Counted from the stretch's first letter, positions 16,910 through 26,647 are shown. The stretch: DNA of 64,000 bases from Hongsoonwoonella zoysiae (GCF_013266695.1 NZ_JABRXF010000003.1:372001-436000); one strand, 5' to 3'. Made by a program: numbers and translations. The notes: a model not told the origin generated them from the letters alone.

Positions 16910-18577
16910 ATGGCTCACGCCACCTACATCATCGTCGGAGCGGGCTCCGCCGGTTGCGCGCTCGCCTATCGGCTTTCGGAAAATCCGGAAAATCGCGTGC
17001 TCGTGCTGGAATACGGCGGCACGGATGCCGGACCCTTTATCCAGATGCCGGCGGCCCTCAGCTACCCGATGAACATGTCGCGCTACGACTGGGGTTTCGA
17101 GACCGAACCCGAACCGCACCTCGGCGGACGAAGGCTCGCCACTCCGCGCGGCAAGGTCGTCGGCGGATCGTCCTCGATCAACGGCATGGTCTATGTGCGC
17201 GGCCACGCCTGCGACTACGACACATGGGCGGAAATGGGCGCGAAGGACTGGGATTATGCCCACGTACTTCCCTATTTCCAGCGCATGGAAAGCGCGCATC
17301 ACCCCCACCTTGAGGAAGAACCGGGAGTGCGGGGTACGAACGGCCCGCTGCACATAACGCGCGGGACCAAGTGGAACCCGCTTTATGCCGCATTCGTGGA
17401 GGCCGGCAAACAGGCCGGATATGGAGCGACGCACGATTATAACGGGCTGAAGCAGGAAGGCTTCGGCGACATGGAAATGACGGTCTGGAAAGGCCGCCGC
17501 TGGTCTGCCGCGAACGCCTACCTGAAGCCGGCGCTGAAGCGGGCCAATGTGGAACTCGTCAAAGGCGCTTTCGTCACCCGCATCCTGTTCGACGGCAAGC
17601 GCGCGGTGGGCGTCGAATACGAGCGCGGCGGGCGGAGCGAAACCGCCCACGCGGACGGGGAAGTGATTATTGCCGCCTCCTCCATCAACTCACCGCGTAT
17701 CCTGATGCTTTCGGGTGTGGGCGACGGCAAGGCGCTCTCCGATCTCGGCATTCCGGTTGTCGCCGACCGTCCGGGCGTGGGGCAGAACCTGCAGGACCAT
17801 CTTGAGCTTTATATCCAGCGGGCGTGCTCCCAGCCCATCACGCTTTACAAGCACTGGAACCTCGTCTCCAAGGGCATGATCGGCCTGCAATGGATGCTGC
17901 AGGGCAAGGGGCTGGGTGCTTCCAACCACTTCGAGGCATGCGCCTTCATCCGCTCGAAAGCGGGCGTGAAATACCCCGACATCCAGTATCACTTCCTGCC
18001 TTTCGCGGTGCGATACGACGGCAAGGCGGCGGCCGAAGGCCACGGCTTCCAGGCGCATGTGGGGCCGATGCGCTCCAAATCGCGCGGGCGGATCGCGCTA
18101 ACCTCGCCCGACCCGAAGGCAAATCCCTCGATCCTCTTCAACTACATGTCGCACCCTGACGACTGGGAAGACTTCAGGACGGCGATCCGCCTGACGCGGG
18201 AAATATTCGGGCAGGACGCCTTCACGCCCTACCGGGGCAAGGAAATCCAGCCCGGAGAGGCGGTGCAGAGCGACGAGGAACTGGACACCTTCATCCGCGA
18301 GCACGTGGAAAGCGCCTACCACCCGTGCGGCACCTGCCGGATGGGAGCCGCCGACGACCCGAATGCCGTCGTAGACCCGGAAGGCCGGGTGATCGGCGTC
18401 GAGGGTCTTCGCGTCGCCGACAGCTCGATCTTCCCGCAGATCACCAACGGCAACCTGAACGGGCCGTCGATCCTCGTCGGCGAAAAGATGTCCGACCATA
18501 TTCTGGGCCGCACACCCTTGCCGCCATCGAATCAGGAAGCCTGGATCCACCCCGATTGGCAAACCGCCCAGCGCTGA
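16910..18577 (+). CDS. betA: Choline dehydrogenase BetA
   Basis: A 555-residue GMC-family flavoprotein that oxidises choline to betaine aldehyde at the membrane. The FAD-binding GxGxxG is [13 protein letters not shown] near the N-terminus. The second GMC signature region [14 protein letters not shown] and the third [16 protein letters not shown] are present. The catalytic His471 ([11 protein letters not shown]) and Asn515 (NGNLNGPS) keep the 44-residue spacing of choline oxidase His466/Asn510. Length is standard for BetA. Start ATG at 16910 lies five bases after betI, so the two are co-transcribed. Confidence 0.95.
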   Translation: MAHATYIIVGAGSAGCALAYRLSENPENRVLVLEYGGTDAGPFIQMPAALSYPMNMSRYDWGFETEPEPHLGGRRLATPRGKVVGGSSSINGMVYVRGHACDYDTWAEMGAKDWDYAHVLPYFQRMESAHHPHLEEEPGVRGTNGPLHITRGTKWNPLYAAFVEAGKQAGYGATHDYNGLKQEGFGDMEMTVWKGRRWSAANAYLKPALKRANVELVKGAFVTRILFDGKRAVGVEYERGGRSETAHADGEVIIAASSINSPRILMLSGVGDGKALSDLGIPVVADRPGVGQNLQDHLELYIQRACSQPITLYKHWNLVSKGMIGLQWMLQGKGLGASNHFEACAFIRSKAGVKYPDIQYHFLPFAVRYDGKAAAEGHGFQAHVGPMRSKSRGRIALTSPDPKANPSILFNYMSHPDDWEDFRTAIRLTREIFGQDAFTPYRGKEIQPGEAVQSDEELDTFIREHVESAYHPCGTCRMGAADDPNAVVDPEGRVIGVEGLRVADSSIFPQITNGNLNGPSILVGEKMSDHILGRTPLPPSNQEAWIHPDWQTAQR

Positions 18578-18681
18578 AACGAACCCGCTCCGCCGATTGA
18601 ACGCACCGGCGGCGGGGCGTACCCTTTTTTCGACTTTCTTTCGGGATGGCAGACATCCTACGCTTCAAGAGGAAAAAGCCG

Positions 18682-20145
18682 ATGCGCGCCCAGCCAACCG
18701 CCTCGCACTATATCAACGGCGAATACATCGACGATGAGAGCGGCGCGCCGCTGGAAAGCCGCTATCCGGCGACGGGCGAAGTGATCGCGATGCTGAACGT
18801 GGCGACCCACGCCACGATCAACGCAGCCGTGGCCGCAGCGCGGAACGGCTTCAAGGTCTGGTCCGCCACGCCGCCCGCCGAGCGAGGGCAGGTGCTCTTG
18901 CGCGCGGCCCAAATCCTGCGGGAGCGGAACCGGGAGCTTTCCGAACTCGAAACGCTCGACACCGGCAAGCCGCTGCAGGAAACGCTGGTGGCCGACGCGG
19001 CTTCCGGGGCGGACTGCCTGGACTATTTCGGGGGCCTTGCCCGAACGCTTACCGGCGAGCATATCGACCTTGGCGGCTCCTTCGCCTACACCCGCCGGGA
19101 GCCCCTCGGCGTCGTGGCTGCGATCGGCGCATGGAACTACCCCATCCAGATCGCCTGCTGGAAGGCGGCCCCTGCCCTTGCCTGCGGTAACTCCGTTGTC
19201 TTCAAGCCATCGGAACTCACTCCGCTTTCAGCGCTGAAACTTGCCGAAGCGCTGTCGGAAGCCGGGCTGCCCGATGGTGTCTTCAACGTGATCCAGGGCC
19301 TCGGCGAAACGGGCGCGCATCTCGTCTCGCATCCCGATGTGGCCAAGGTATCGCTGACAGGCTCCGTGCCGACGGGCATCAAGGTCGCCGAAACGGCGGC
19401 AAAGACACTGAAGCATGTGACACTGGAACTTGGCGGAAAGTCGCCGCTGATCATCTTCGACGACGCTGATGTGGAGAACGCGGTTTCGGCGGCAATCAAC
19501 GCGAACTTCTATTCCACGGGGCAAATCTGCTCCAACGGCACGCGCGTCTTCGTGCAAAAGGGCATCAAGGGCGCTTTCCTGAAACGCCTTGCCGAACGCA
19601 CGGCCCTGGCCAAACTGGGCGATCCGCTCGATGAGGAAACGCATATCGGCCCGCTTGTTTCGGCAGGGCAGATGGACAAGGTGCTTTCCTACATGAAGCT
19701 GGGGCAGGAAGAAGGCGCGCGGCTCATCTGTGGCGGCGGCAAGGCACAAGTACCGGGCCTTGCCGAAGGCCTCTTCGTGAAACCGACCGTATTCGCCGAT
19801 GTTGCCGACCACATGCGGATTGCACGTGAGGAAATCTTCGGCCCCGTCATGTGCGTGCTCGACTTCGAGACGGAAGAAGAGGCTGTCGCACGGGCCAACG
19901 CCACCGAGTTCGGGCTTGCCGCGGGTGTGTTCACCGGCAACCTTGCGCGCGGCCACCGCGTGGTCGCCGCCCTTCACGCCGGAACCTGCTGGATCAACAC
20001 CTATAACCTGACCCCGATCGAGATGCCCTTCGGCGGCTACAAGCATTCAGGCATCGGCCGAGAAAACGGCCATGCGGCAATCGAACACTACAGCCAGATC
20101 AAGTCGGTCTATGTGGAGCTCGGGAACGTGGAGAGCGCTTATTAG
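18682..20145 (+). CDS. betB: Betaine-aldehyde dehydrogenase BetB
   Basis: A 487-residue NAD+-dependent aldehyde dehydrogenase that converts betaine aldehyde to glycine betaine. Asn152 (AWNYP), Lys175 (FKPSE), general base Glu249 (LELGGKSP) and nucleophile Cys283 ([11 protein letters not shown]) are all in place, as is the terminal [15 protein letters not shown]. Start ATG at 18682 follows AAGAGGAAAAA. An in-frame ATG 36 bp upstream would add a basic tail without homology. It lies 104 bp after betA as the last gene of the bet unit. Confidence 0.95.
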   Translation: MRAQPTASHYINGEYIDDESGAPLESRYPATGEVIAMLNVATHATINAAVAAARNGFKVWSATPPAERGQVLLRAAQILRERNRELSELETLDTGKPLQETLVADAASGADCLDYFGGLARTLTGEHIDLGGSFAYTRREPLGVVAAIGAWNYPIQIACWKAAPALACGNSVVFKPSELTPLSALKLAEALSEAGLPDGVFNVIQGLGETGAHLVSHPDVAKVSLTGSVPTGIKVAETAAKTLKHVTLELGGKSPLIIFDDADVENAVSAAINANFYSTGQICSNGTRVFVQKGIKGAFLKRLAERTALAKLGDPLDEETHIGPLVSAGQMDKVLSYMKLGQEEGARLICGGGKAQVPGLAEGLFVKPTVFADVADHMRIAREEIFGPVMCVLDFETEEEAVARANATEFGLAAGVFTGNLARGHRVVAALHAGTCWINTYNLTPIEMPFGGYKHSGIGRENGHAAIEHYSQIKSVYVELGNVESAY

Positions 20146-20196
20146 GGTCTTACGATTTGAAACCGCAAATTTCTATTCTCGATTACGGGATTTCCT

Positions 20197-20838
20197 ATGC
20201 TGACAATCTGGGGACGTAAGACTTCATCCAATGTTCAGGCAGTGATGTGGTGCATTGGCGAGCTCGAACTCGCCTTTTCACGGATCGACGTGGGGCACAA
20301 ATTCGGCGGGAACGATACGCCCGAGTTTTTAGCGATGAACCCGAACGGAACCGTTCCAGTTCTTCAGGATGGCGATGGAGAGCCCATTTGGGAAACAGGT
20401 GCGATCCTGCGATACCTTGCCAATCGCTACGCCAAAGCGCCTTTCTGGCCGTCAAAGCTTGAATCACGAACGCAAATCGACAAATGGACCGAGTGGGCCA
20501 AGATCAATATTGCCGCGGGTTTCACCGTACCGATCTTCTGGCAGGTGGTGCGCACCCCGCCGAATGACAGGAGCGAAGCCGCAATCAAACGAGGTATTGA
20601 TGCACTGGGCAAGAAGCTCGATATCGCCGAAGCGCGCCTTGCTTCCCATGCTTATCTTGCCGGAGACGAATTTACGCTTGCCGACATCCAGTTCGCGCAT
20701 GTCCTGTTCCGCTATTTCGACATTGAAATCGACCGCCCGCAGCACCCTTCATTGCGACGCTACTACGACAGGATGACGGAACGCCCGGCATTTCAGGAAC
20801 ATGTCATGGTGTCTTATGAGGACCTGCGGGTCACCTGA
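20197..20838 (+). CDS. Glutathione S-transferase family protein
   Basis: A 213-residue GST. The N-terminal thioredoxin-like domain (residues 1-80) has the start LTIWGRKTSSNVQAVMWC, the cis-proline context GTVPVL and the glutathione-contacting ETGAILRYL. The all-helical C-terminal domain carries YLAGDEFTLADIQFAHVLF, the usual N-capping signature. The first-strand residues suggest a Ser-type catalytic residue near SSN. The substrate is unknown. It is 51 bp downstream of betB but has its own AT-rich gap and good start context, so co-transcription is uncertain. Its stop overlaps the convergent TetR gene by eight bases. Confidence 0.9.
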   Translation: MLTIWGRKTSSNVQAVMWCIGELELAFSRIDVGHKFGGNDTPEFLAMNPNGTVPVLQDGDGEPIWETGAILRYLANRYAKAPFWPSKLESRTQIDKWTEWAKINIAAGFTVPIFWQVVRTPPNDRSEAAIKRGIDALGKKLDIAEARLASHAYLAGDEFTLADIQFAHVLFRYFDIEIDRPQHPSLRRYYDRMTERPAFQEHVMVSYEDLRVT

Positions 20839-21430
20839 CGCAATCTTCTTCCAATGCGGTGACGGGCAGCATTGCCGCGTCGACGATACCGTTCAATTTC
20901 TGCCGGTCGGGGGCGGTTTTCGACAGGACATTTAGCCCTTGCGCGACGCAGACGAGATAGCGCGCAAAATCCACCGGCTCAAGGCGACAGGGAAGGTCTG
21001 CCCGGTCCCGCTCCAGCGCTTCGCGGAACGCCACTTCAAGCTTGTCGAAATGCTCTTTCATGATTGTCTGCACGGTATCGTCGCGGTCAGCCATTTCCAT
21101 GAATGCGTTGGTGCCGAGGCATCCCCACTGCCGGCGGCCGGAGACGATGCCTTCCGTAAGATAATCGAAATACGACCGAATGCCTTCCCGTCCGGTCGGG
21201 GCCGCCGCTATCCGATCGATACCCTCGCGCGTCACATCCTCAAGGTAGCGGCGCATGGCAGCGATGAAGAGGTCATGCTTATTACCATAGGCTCCGTAGA
21301 CGCTGCCGGGGTTTAGCCCCATCGCGGCACAAAGCTCCTGCATCCCGGCAGCCGAATAGCCACGCTGCCAGAATACTTCCAATGCGCCAGCTAGCGCCTT
21401 TTCTTCATCGAATTCGCGATGGCGAGCCAT
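20831..21430 (-). CDS. TetR/AcrR-family transcriptional regulator
   Basis: A 199-residue regulator. The HTH occupies about residues 5-50 (REFDEEKALAGALEVFWQRGY, then AAGMQELCAAMGLNPGSVYGAYGNK), the form seen in the NemR/AcrR branch. The C-terminal ligand domain has CLGTNAFMEMADRD, where the conserved GCL cysteine region can sense reactive electrophiles in NemR-type members. ATG at 21430 is chosen over an upstream in-frame start at 21484 because homologues begin MA/MR-REFD. It diverges from the SSS unit (start 21630), and a large dyad lies between them. Confidence 0.88.
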   Translation of the reverse strand: MARHREFDEEKALAGALEVFWQRGYSAAGMQELCAAMGLNPGSVYGAYGNKHDLFIAAMRRYLEDVTREGIDRIAAAPTGREGIRSYFDYLTEGIVSGRRQWGCLGTNAFMEMADRDDTVQTIMKEHFDKLEVAFREALERDRADLPCRLEPVDFARYLVCVAQGLNVLSKTAPDRQKLNGIVDAAMLPVTALEEDCVR

Positions 21431-21502
21431 AACCTGCGATACCGCAAATGAAATTCGCCTGCAAGGCAAAGCCTTGCCCGGCATTCCCCATTATGCCCGC
21501 GA

Positions 21503-21550
21503 ATTCTTGAATTGACATTCTAAAATTTTCATGAATCTTCATTCAAGAAT
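21503..21550. promoter_or_regulatory. Inverted repeat in the tetR/SSS divergent promoter
   Basis: The arms ATTCTTGAAT (21503-21512) and ATTCAAGAAT (21541-21550) are perfect reverse complements separated by 28 bp. A TTGACA begins at 21512 and the gap is strongly AT-rich. The position between the TetR gene and the symporter unit suggests an operator for one or both, but the wide spacing is unusual for a single TetR dimer. Confidence 0.4.
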
Positions 21551-21629
21551 GCGAGAGCGGTGTAAAGGCAGGGAGGAATGAACTTAGCCGCTCCCGCAGG
21601 GAAAAAATCATCTTCCTGGGAGTGAAACA

Positions 21630-21950
21630 ATGAACGCATACAAGAAGGAGTGGACGTCGACGCTCGTGTTCGGCGTACTCTATGTCGTTCTCGCGCATAC
21701 CGGTCTGTTCGCCATCGCATTCGGTGTCGACAACAGCACGCGCGTGCTTGGCTTTCCGCTGCATTACTTCATTGCCATAGTTCTCGGCTCTGCAGGCATC
21801 CTGGCCGTTTCCATCGTCTGGAACCGCTACGCTGACCAATTGGAAAGCGAGATCGAAGCGGAAAACAACTCGGCAACGCCCGAGGCCGCACCTGCAGCCG
21901 GCGCGGTCGCGAGCGCAAACGGCTTCGCCCGGGAAGGAGCACAGTCATGA
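21630..21950 (+). CDS. Small two-TM subunit of a sodium:solute symporter (DUF485/DUF4212-like)
   Basis: A 106-residue protein with membrane segments at about 10-31 (STLVFGVLYVVLAHTGLFAIAF) and 42-62 (PLHYFIAIVLGSAGILAVSIV), followed by an acidic, Ala-rich tail. The GFPLHYF region recalls the small accessory subunits (DUF485 or DUF4212) that precede SSS-family transporters, and it overlaps the symporter start by four bases. It has a GGGAGTGAAAC leader before ATG. The assignment rests mainly on context and topology. Confidence 0.72.
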   Translation: MNAYKKEWTSTLVFGVLYVVLAHTGLFAIAFGVDNSTRVLGFPLHYFIAIVLGSAGILAVSIVWNRYADQLESEIEAENNSATPEAAPAAGAVASANGFAREGAQS

Positions 21951-23587
21951 CCGAGGCAGACTGGCAGATCCAGAATATCTGGCTGGGCATGGGGATCACG
22001 CTGGCGGTCTTCGCGCTCTATTACATCGTCGCCGTCATCTCCAACAAACAGACCCACACCTCCGCCGACCTTTACCTGGCCGGCAGATCCGTCGGCCCGG
22101 TGGTGAACTCGCTTGCCGCCGCTTCTACCTGGATGAGCGTCGCCACCTTCCTTGGCGTCGTAGCCCTTATCCAGCAGCTTCACCTGCCCTTCGTCTACAT
22201 GTGGATACAGCTCATCCTGAGCGTGCCGCTGCTCGTGCTGCTTTACGGCGCATCGCTGTGGCGGTCCGGCGTCTACACGTCGGTGCATTTCGTGCAGATG
22301 CGCTACGGTCGTTCCGCCGGTTATCTCGCCGCGGTGTGGATGCTGCTCATCATGCTCATGTACATGATCGGCCAGTTCATCGGCATTGCGAAGGTCTTCG
22401 AGGTTCTTCTCGGTCTTCCCTACACGCCATCGCTGATCATCTCCGCACTGGTGATCACCGGTTACATCACCGTCGGCGGCATGAAGGGAGCGACTTACAA
22501 CGACGCGATCCAAATGGTGATCATGATGATCGCCCTGCTCGTGCCGCTTGCGGCGATCCTGAAGCAGATGGGCGTTACCGGATACTGGTTCCCGCCGCTC
22601 GGCTACGGCGACCTGACGGATGTGCTCCTGGAGCGCATTCCGACGTTCTTCGACCTGAAATATGAGCCACGCTTCTACTTGGCACTTTTCGTCGCGCTGA
22701 CGCTCGGCACCCTTGGCCTGCCGCAGCTTGCCCAGCGTGTCCTGACGTCATCAAGCATTCGCGCCGCGCGCCGGGTCGTGCCCTGGTTCTGCCTCTGGGT
22801 CGGGATGATGTTTCTCGGCACTTATGCCATGGGGTTCGCCGGCGTCTATCACTTCGCCTCAATCGGCGAAACGCTGACGCCGGAGGCCGCCGACAAGACA
22901 ACGTTGCTGCTCAACCTTGCCTATAATCCGGAGTGGGTGAGCGCCTTCGTGATCGCAGGCGTGCTTGCGGCCGGTGTGTCGACCATCGCCGGACTCATGA
23001 TCGGCATCGCAACGGTCGTCGGTCACGACATTGTCGGCAGCTTCAAGCCCGAGATGCCCGACATCAAGAAGTTGCGCTGGGGTTATGTCGCGCTGGCTGG
23101 AACGGGCGTGGTCTCCATGCTCGTTTCGCTAGACCCGCCTGCGTTCCTGATCACCAGCATCTTCTGGGCATTTGGCCTTTGCGCGACCGCGGTTACGCCG
23201 ATGGTGGTGCTCGGCGTCTGGTCTACGCGGATCAACTTCTGGGGCGCGATCTTCGGCAGCACCGTGTCCGGCCTGCTCTACATCGCCATGTCGCCATATG
23301 TGTTCCCGGACTTCTCGATCGGCAACGGGCTGATCGCCAAGCTCGGATATTCGGTGGCGCTGATAACCGTGCCGGTCGGTTTCATCCTGACGATCCTTGG
23401 CTCGCTTGCCGCCGAACGCCTGTTCGCCAACAGCGCGGCAAGCGAACTTTCGCGGGCACAGGCCATGGTGGAAGGCATGCACGGCTGGGCGACCGTCACG
23501 CGCGAGCGCTACAACGGCGTGCAATGGCTGCTGATCCTCTGCGCACTCTGGGTGCCGGTCCTGATCTGGGGCATGCAGCCGTGGTAG
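21947..23587 (+). CDS. Sodium:solute symporter (SSS) family transporter
   Basis: A 546-residue membrane protein with about 13 hydrophobic segments. SSS hallmarks include SADLYLAGRSVGPVVNSLAAASTWMSVATFLG in TM2 (written here only to place it at residues ~40-70), GGMKGATYNDAIQMVIM (sodium-site region) and GVLAAGVSTIAGLMIG in TM8. Its resemblance is to the VC_2705/acetate-permease branch, which imports short carboxylates with Na+. It is flanked by a small subunit, a second membrane protein and a haloacid dehalogenase, suggesting a haloacid or other short carboxylate as substrate. Start ATG overlaps the previous gene (ATGA). Confidence 0.9.
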   Translation: MTEADWQIQNIWLGMGITLAVFALYYIVAVISNKQTHTSADLYLAGRSVGPVVNSLAAASTWMSVATFLGVVALIQQLHLPFVYMWIQLILSVPLLVLLYGASLWRSGVYTSVHFVQMRYGRSAGYLAAVWMLLIMLMYMIGQFIGIAKVFEVLLGLPYTPSLIISALVITGYITVGGMKGATYNDAIQMVIMMIALLVPLAAILKQMGVTGYWFPPLGYGDLTDVLLERIPTFFDLKYEPRFYLALFVALTLGTLGLPQLAQRVLTSSSIRAARRVVPWFCLWVGMMFLGTYAMGFAGVYHFASIGETLTPEAADKTTLLLNLAYNPEWVSAFVIAGVLAAGVSTIAGLMIGIATVVGHDIVGSFKPEMPDIKKLRWGYVALAGTGVVSMLVSLDPPAFLITSIFWAFGLCATAVTPMVVLGVWSTRINFWGAIFGSTVSGLLYIAMSPYVFPDFSIGNGLIAKLGYSVALITVPVGFILTILGSLAAERLFANSAASELSRAQAMVEGMHGWATVTRERYNGVQWLLILCALWVPVLIWGMQPW

Positions 23588-24087
23588 GCGAAGCCGCCAG
23601 ACACATAGGCTTCCGGGGGCTTAGCGCCCTCGGAATGCCGATAGCCGGGCTGATGTGGAGTGCTGGCACCTTTCTCGGACGGTCGGGCGAAATCGGCGGG
23701 CTGGACATACCTGTGGCATATGCCTTCGCCGTCGTTGCCGTCGGCGGACTGTCGCAGACGCTGGCCATATGGTTCGGCTTGTCTGCCGTAACCTGGGCCA
23801 TGACCCGTCTTTTCGGCGCGAAAGCCGGGTTTTTCCAGCTTCTTGCCGTCTATTCCGCATCTGCCGCACCCCTGTGGGTGGCAGCGCCCTCTGCTGCCCT
23901 TTACGTCAGCGACGAAATCGCACTGTTAGGGCCGATACTGGTCGTAGGCTGCACCGGCACGGCGCTCTTTTTCTGGAAACTGTCGGAGAACCTCGCCGCG
24001 GCTTGCGGTTGGACAAGGCTCAGGGCCTCCAGCGCCCTTGCCTGCACAGGCGTCTTCCTGGCGAGTTTTTTCTCACTTTACGCGTGA
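23581..24087 (+). CDS. Integral membrane protein of unknown function (Yip1-like)
   Basis: About 168 residues with four or five hydrophobic stretches. The pattern PIAGLMWSAGTFLGRSG, then AVTWAMTRLFGAKAGF and YSASAAPLWVAAP, resembles the YIP1 fold, though I cannot confirm this without a search. Two starts are possible: GTG at 23581, overlapping the SSS stop by seven bases, or ATG at 23635. The overlap argues for the former. It sits between the symporter and the dehalogenase on the same strand, so it belongs to that unit. Confidence 0.62.
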   Translation: MVGEAARHIGFRGLSALGMPIAGLMWSAGTFLGRSGEIGGLDIPVAYAFAVVAVGGLSQTLAIWFGLSAVTWAMTRLFGAKAGFFQLLAVYSASAAPLWVAAPSAALYVSDEIALLGPILVVGCTGTALFFWKLSENLAAACGWTRLRASSALACTGVFLASFFSLYA

Positions 24088-24106
24088 TATCAATCGGGAG
24101 ATCCCA

Positions 24107-24844
24107 ATGACCATCAAAGCCATCGTCTTCGACGCCTATGGAACGCTCTACGACGTCCAGTCGGTCTCGTCGATCACCGAGGAAAAGTTTCCGGGCAAAG
24201 GCGAGCTGATCACGCAGGTCTGGCGCCTGAAACAGCTGGAATACACGTGGCTGCGCTCGCAGATGGGCGCCTTTCACGATTTCTGGGCGGTTTCTCAGGA
24301 ATCGCTTGCCTATACGCTCGACTGCATCGGCATTCCCTACGAAAAAACCGTCTTTGAAGAAATTATGGCGAAATACCGCCACCTCGACCCCTATGCGGAC
24401 AGCATCAGCGCGCTTGAGGCCCTGAAAGGCAGGCAGCGAGCGATCCTTTCAAACGGCAGCCAGGACATGCTGGACGATCTGATCCGCAACACCGGGCTTA
24501 ACGCCCACCTGGAAGCGTGCATCAGCGTCGATGCCGTCCAGATCTTCAAGCCGAACAACAAGGCTTACGAACTGATCGAGGAGAAACTCGGCGTCAAACC
24601 CGAGGAAGTTCTCTTCGTCTCGTCCAATGCTTTCGACGCCTGCGGCGCGAAGAACTTCGGCCTCAAGGTGGCGTGGATCGAGCGAGTGACGGCGGAAGCT
24701 TTGAGAGCCGAGATCGCAGGCCTCGACAAGGTAGGCCCGACGACCATGTTCAAGATCCTGCGCATGCGCATGGAGCATTTTGGCATGGACCCGGACTACC
24801 GGCTCTCCTCACTCAACGAGCTGGCAGGCATCGTGGCCAGCTGA
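24107..24844 (+). CDS. (S)-2-haloacid dehalogenase (type II, HAD superfamily)
   Basis: A 245-residue HAD hydrolase of the L-DEX type. The nucleophile Asp9 is in IVFDAYGTLYDV, as in type II haloacid dehalogenases. The substrate-side residues R-x2-Q-x2-Y (40-46, with EYTWLRS) are conserved, as are Ser115-Asn116 (LSNGS), Lys148 (FKPN) and SSNAFD (172-177). The enzyme hydrolyses (S)-2-haloalkanoates to (R)-2-hydroxyacids. ATG at 24107 follows CGGGAGA. It is the last gene of the symporter unit, which fits uptake plus dehalogenation. It converges with arsC. Confidence 0.9.
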   Translation: MTIKAIVFDAYGTLYDVQSVSSITEEKFPGKGELITQVWRLKQLEYTWLRSQMGAFHDFWAVSQESLAYTLDCIGIPYEKTVFEEIMAKYRHLDPYADSISALEALKGRQRAILSNGSQDMLDDLIRNTGLNAHLEACISVDAVQIFKPNNKAYELIEEKLGVKPEEVLFVSSNAFDACGAKNFGLKVAWIERVTAEALRAEIAGLDKVGPTTMFKILRMRMEHFGMDPDYRLSSLNELAGIVAS

Positions 24845-24854
24845 CCGGCGGCCG

Positions 24855-25202
24855 TCAAAGAATTTCCAGAACCGCTTCCGGCGGGCGGCCAAGCATGGCT
24901 TTCCCGCCGGAAAAAACGACCGGACGTTCGATCAGGATTGGGTTTGACGCCATCGCGGCGACGAGAATGTCCGGGTTGGTGACCTCGGCAAGCTTCATTT
25001 CCTTGTAGAGCGCCTCTCCCGTGCGCATCAGCTTGCGCGGATCATCAAAGCCAAGCGCGTAAAGGGCCGAACGAATATCCGCCTCGTTTGGCGTATCCTT
25101 CAGATATTCGCGCACATGCGGATGAACACCCTTTCCTTCCAGTAGCGCAAGTGTTTCCCGCGATTTCGAACAGCGCGGATTGTGCCAGATGGTCACCGTC
25201 AT
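24855..25202 (-). CDS. arsC: Arsenate reductase, glutaredoxin-coupled ArsC family
   Basis: A 115-residue ArsC. The catalytic Cys11 is in IWHNPRCSKSR, and the arginines that bind the arsenate adduct follow (LMRTGE at ~60 and LIERPVV near 92). The length and the order of motifs are those of ArsC rather than of the related Spx. It reduces arsenate to arsenite with glutathione and glutaredoxin. No arsenite exporter or ArsR is adjacent, so it may be a stand-alone household copy. It precedes pyrD's stop by six bases on the same strand and may share its transcript. Confidence 0.88.
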   Translation of the reverse strand: MTVTIWHNPRCSKSRETLALLEGKGVHPHVREYLKDTPNEADIRSALYALGFDDPRKLMRTGEALYKEMKLAEVTNPDILVAAMASNPILIERPVVFSGGKAMLGRPPEAVLEIL

Positions 25203-25208
25203 TTTCGA

Positions 25209-26306
25209 TCAATCCTCCTGCGCATCGGCCCAGGCGTCCACATTGGCGCCCACAGCTTCGCAAATATGGCCGAGGCCGTTTGCATCGAGTTGCCTCGACA
25301 GATGCGCCAGAATGCGTTTCACAAGGCCCGGGCCTTCATAAACCAGTCCGGTGTAAAGCTGGATCAGCGTGGCACCGGCGGCGATTTTCGTCCAGGCGGT
25401 TTCGGGACTGTCGATCCCGCCAACGCCAATGATGGGCAGTTCAGGCCCGACGAGCCTGCGCATGCGGGCGAGCGCGATCGTGGATTTTCGGAACAGCGGC
25501 CTGCCGGACAGCCCGCCTGCCTCCTTCGCCGTCGTCTTTTCCTTCAAACGATCGCGCGAGATTGTCGTATTGGAAACGATCAGCCCGTCGACTTTCGCAG
25601 CAAGAACCTCCTCGGCGATTTCCTCCATGCCGTTGGCATCGACATCCGGCGCAATCTTGAGGAGCACCGGCACCTTGCGGCCGACCCGCCGAGCCGCGCC
25701 GTCGCGGGCCTCGAGCGACCGCTTCAGGAGATCGCGCAGCGCGTCACGTTCCTGAAGATCGCGCAGGCCCGGCGTGTTGGGCGATGAAATATTGATCGTG
25801 AAATAGGAGGCGAGATCAGCAAAAGCCTTAATGCCCGCAACATAATCGGCGATACGGTCCTCGGCGTCCTTGTTCGCTCCGACATTGACGCCGACGATGC
25901 CGCCGCGATGCGCACGCGCCGCAAGCCGGGCGTGCATTGCCGCATGACCTTCGTTGTTGAAGCCATAGCGGTTGATAACGCCATGGTCCGCGGGAAGGCG
26001 GAAAACGCGTGGACGCGGGTTGCCGGTTTGTGCCCTCGGCGTGACGGTGCCGACTTCGGTAAAGCCAAATCCGAGGCGAAGTACCGCATCCGGCACTTCG
26101 CCGTTCTTGTCGAAACCCGCTGCAAGTCCGAGCGGATTGGGAAACGCAAGGTCGAAAAGCTTTACGCCGAGCCTGCCGTCAGCCGCTGGCTCGCAAGCCG
26201 GCAGGAGCCCGGTCGAAAGCGCCTTGATCGTGAGCCCGTGCGCGGTTTCCGGATCGATCGAAAATAGCGCCCTGCGCGCAAGCCCGTCGACCAGGGAAAC
26301 GACCAT
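25209..26306 (-). CDS. pyrD: Dihydroorotate dehydrogenase (quinone), class 2
   Basis: A 365-residue class 2 PyrD. The N-terminal amphipathic part (SLVDGLARRALFSIDPETAHGL) anchors it to the membrane and opens toward ubiquinone. The FMN barrel shows NPLGLAAGFDKN, the catalytic-base region INISSPNTPGLRDLQ with the class 2 serine, and the phosphate-binding GVGGI. It performs the fourth step of pyrimidine synthesis. ATG at 26306 follows GGAGGAGCTTTG. An in-frame upstream start at 26435 would lie within the preceding gene. It overlaps the DUF952 stop (TGATG), indicating coupling. Confidence 0.95.
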   Translation of the reverse strand: MVVSLVDGLARRALFSIDPETAHGLTIKALSTGLLPACEPAADGRLGVKLFDLAFPNPLGLAAGFDKNGEVPDAVLRLGFGFTEVGTVTPRAQTGNPRPRVFRLPADHGVINRYGFNNEGHAAMHARLAARAHRGGIVGVNVGANKDAEDRIADYVAGIKAFADLASYFTINISSPNTPGLRDLQERDALRDLLKRSLEARDGAARRVGRKVPVLLKIAPDVDANGMEEIAEEVLAAKVDGLIVSNTTISRDRLKEKTTAKEAGGLSGRPLFRKSTIALARMRRLVGPELPIIGVGGIDSPETAWTKIAAGATLIQLYTGLVYEGPGLVKRILAHLSRQLDANGLGHICEAVGANVDAWADAQED

Positions 26307-26647
26307 CAAAGCTCCTCCGGAAACACATGCTTGCCATCGGGCCCGAGCGGAAGGTCCATGACCCATTCGACCATGGCGGGATCGAGGGTGCTGTATAGAT
26401 GCGGGAAGAGTGCGCCTCCGCGCGACACTTCCCACTTCAACGCGCCTCCGAGCTTATCCGCCTCCAGACCTACAAGCAGCAGATCTGACATCCCGCCAAA
26501 ATGCTTCGCAGCGGTTTCGCGGACCTGATCGGCTGCAGAGAGATGAATGAACCCGTCTGCATGATCGACGGGAGCACCATCAAACCGGCCCTTTTTTTCC
26601 GCTTCAGCCCACTGGCTGCGCGTAACGATCTTGTAGATGATTGCCAT
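26306..26647 (-). CDS. DUF952 domain-containing protein
   Basis: A 113-residue protein with the DUF952 pattern: IYKIVTRSQWAEAEKKGRF at the start, DGFIHLSAADQV near residue 35-46, and EVSRGGALFPHLYS toward the end. The conserved FIHLS and FPHLY histidines suggest an active or ligand site, but no function is established for the family. Start ATG at 26647 is chosen over 26704 because homologues begin with an IYKI strand. It is the first gene of a minus-strand set with pyrD and arsC; a DUF952-pyrD pairing is common in Hyphomicrobiales. Confidence 0.85.
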   Translation of the reverse strand: MAIIYKIVTRSQWAEAEKKGRFDGAPVDHADGFIHLSAADQVRETAAKHFGGMSDLLLVGLEADKLGGALKWEVSRGGALFPHLYSTLDPAMVEWVMDLPLGPDGKHVFPEEL

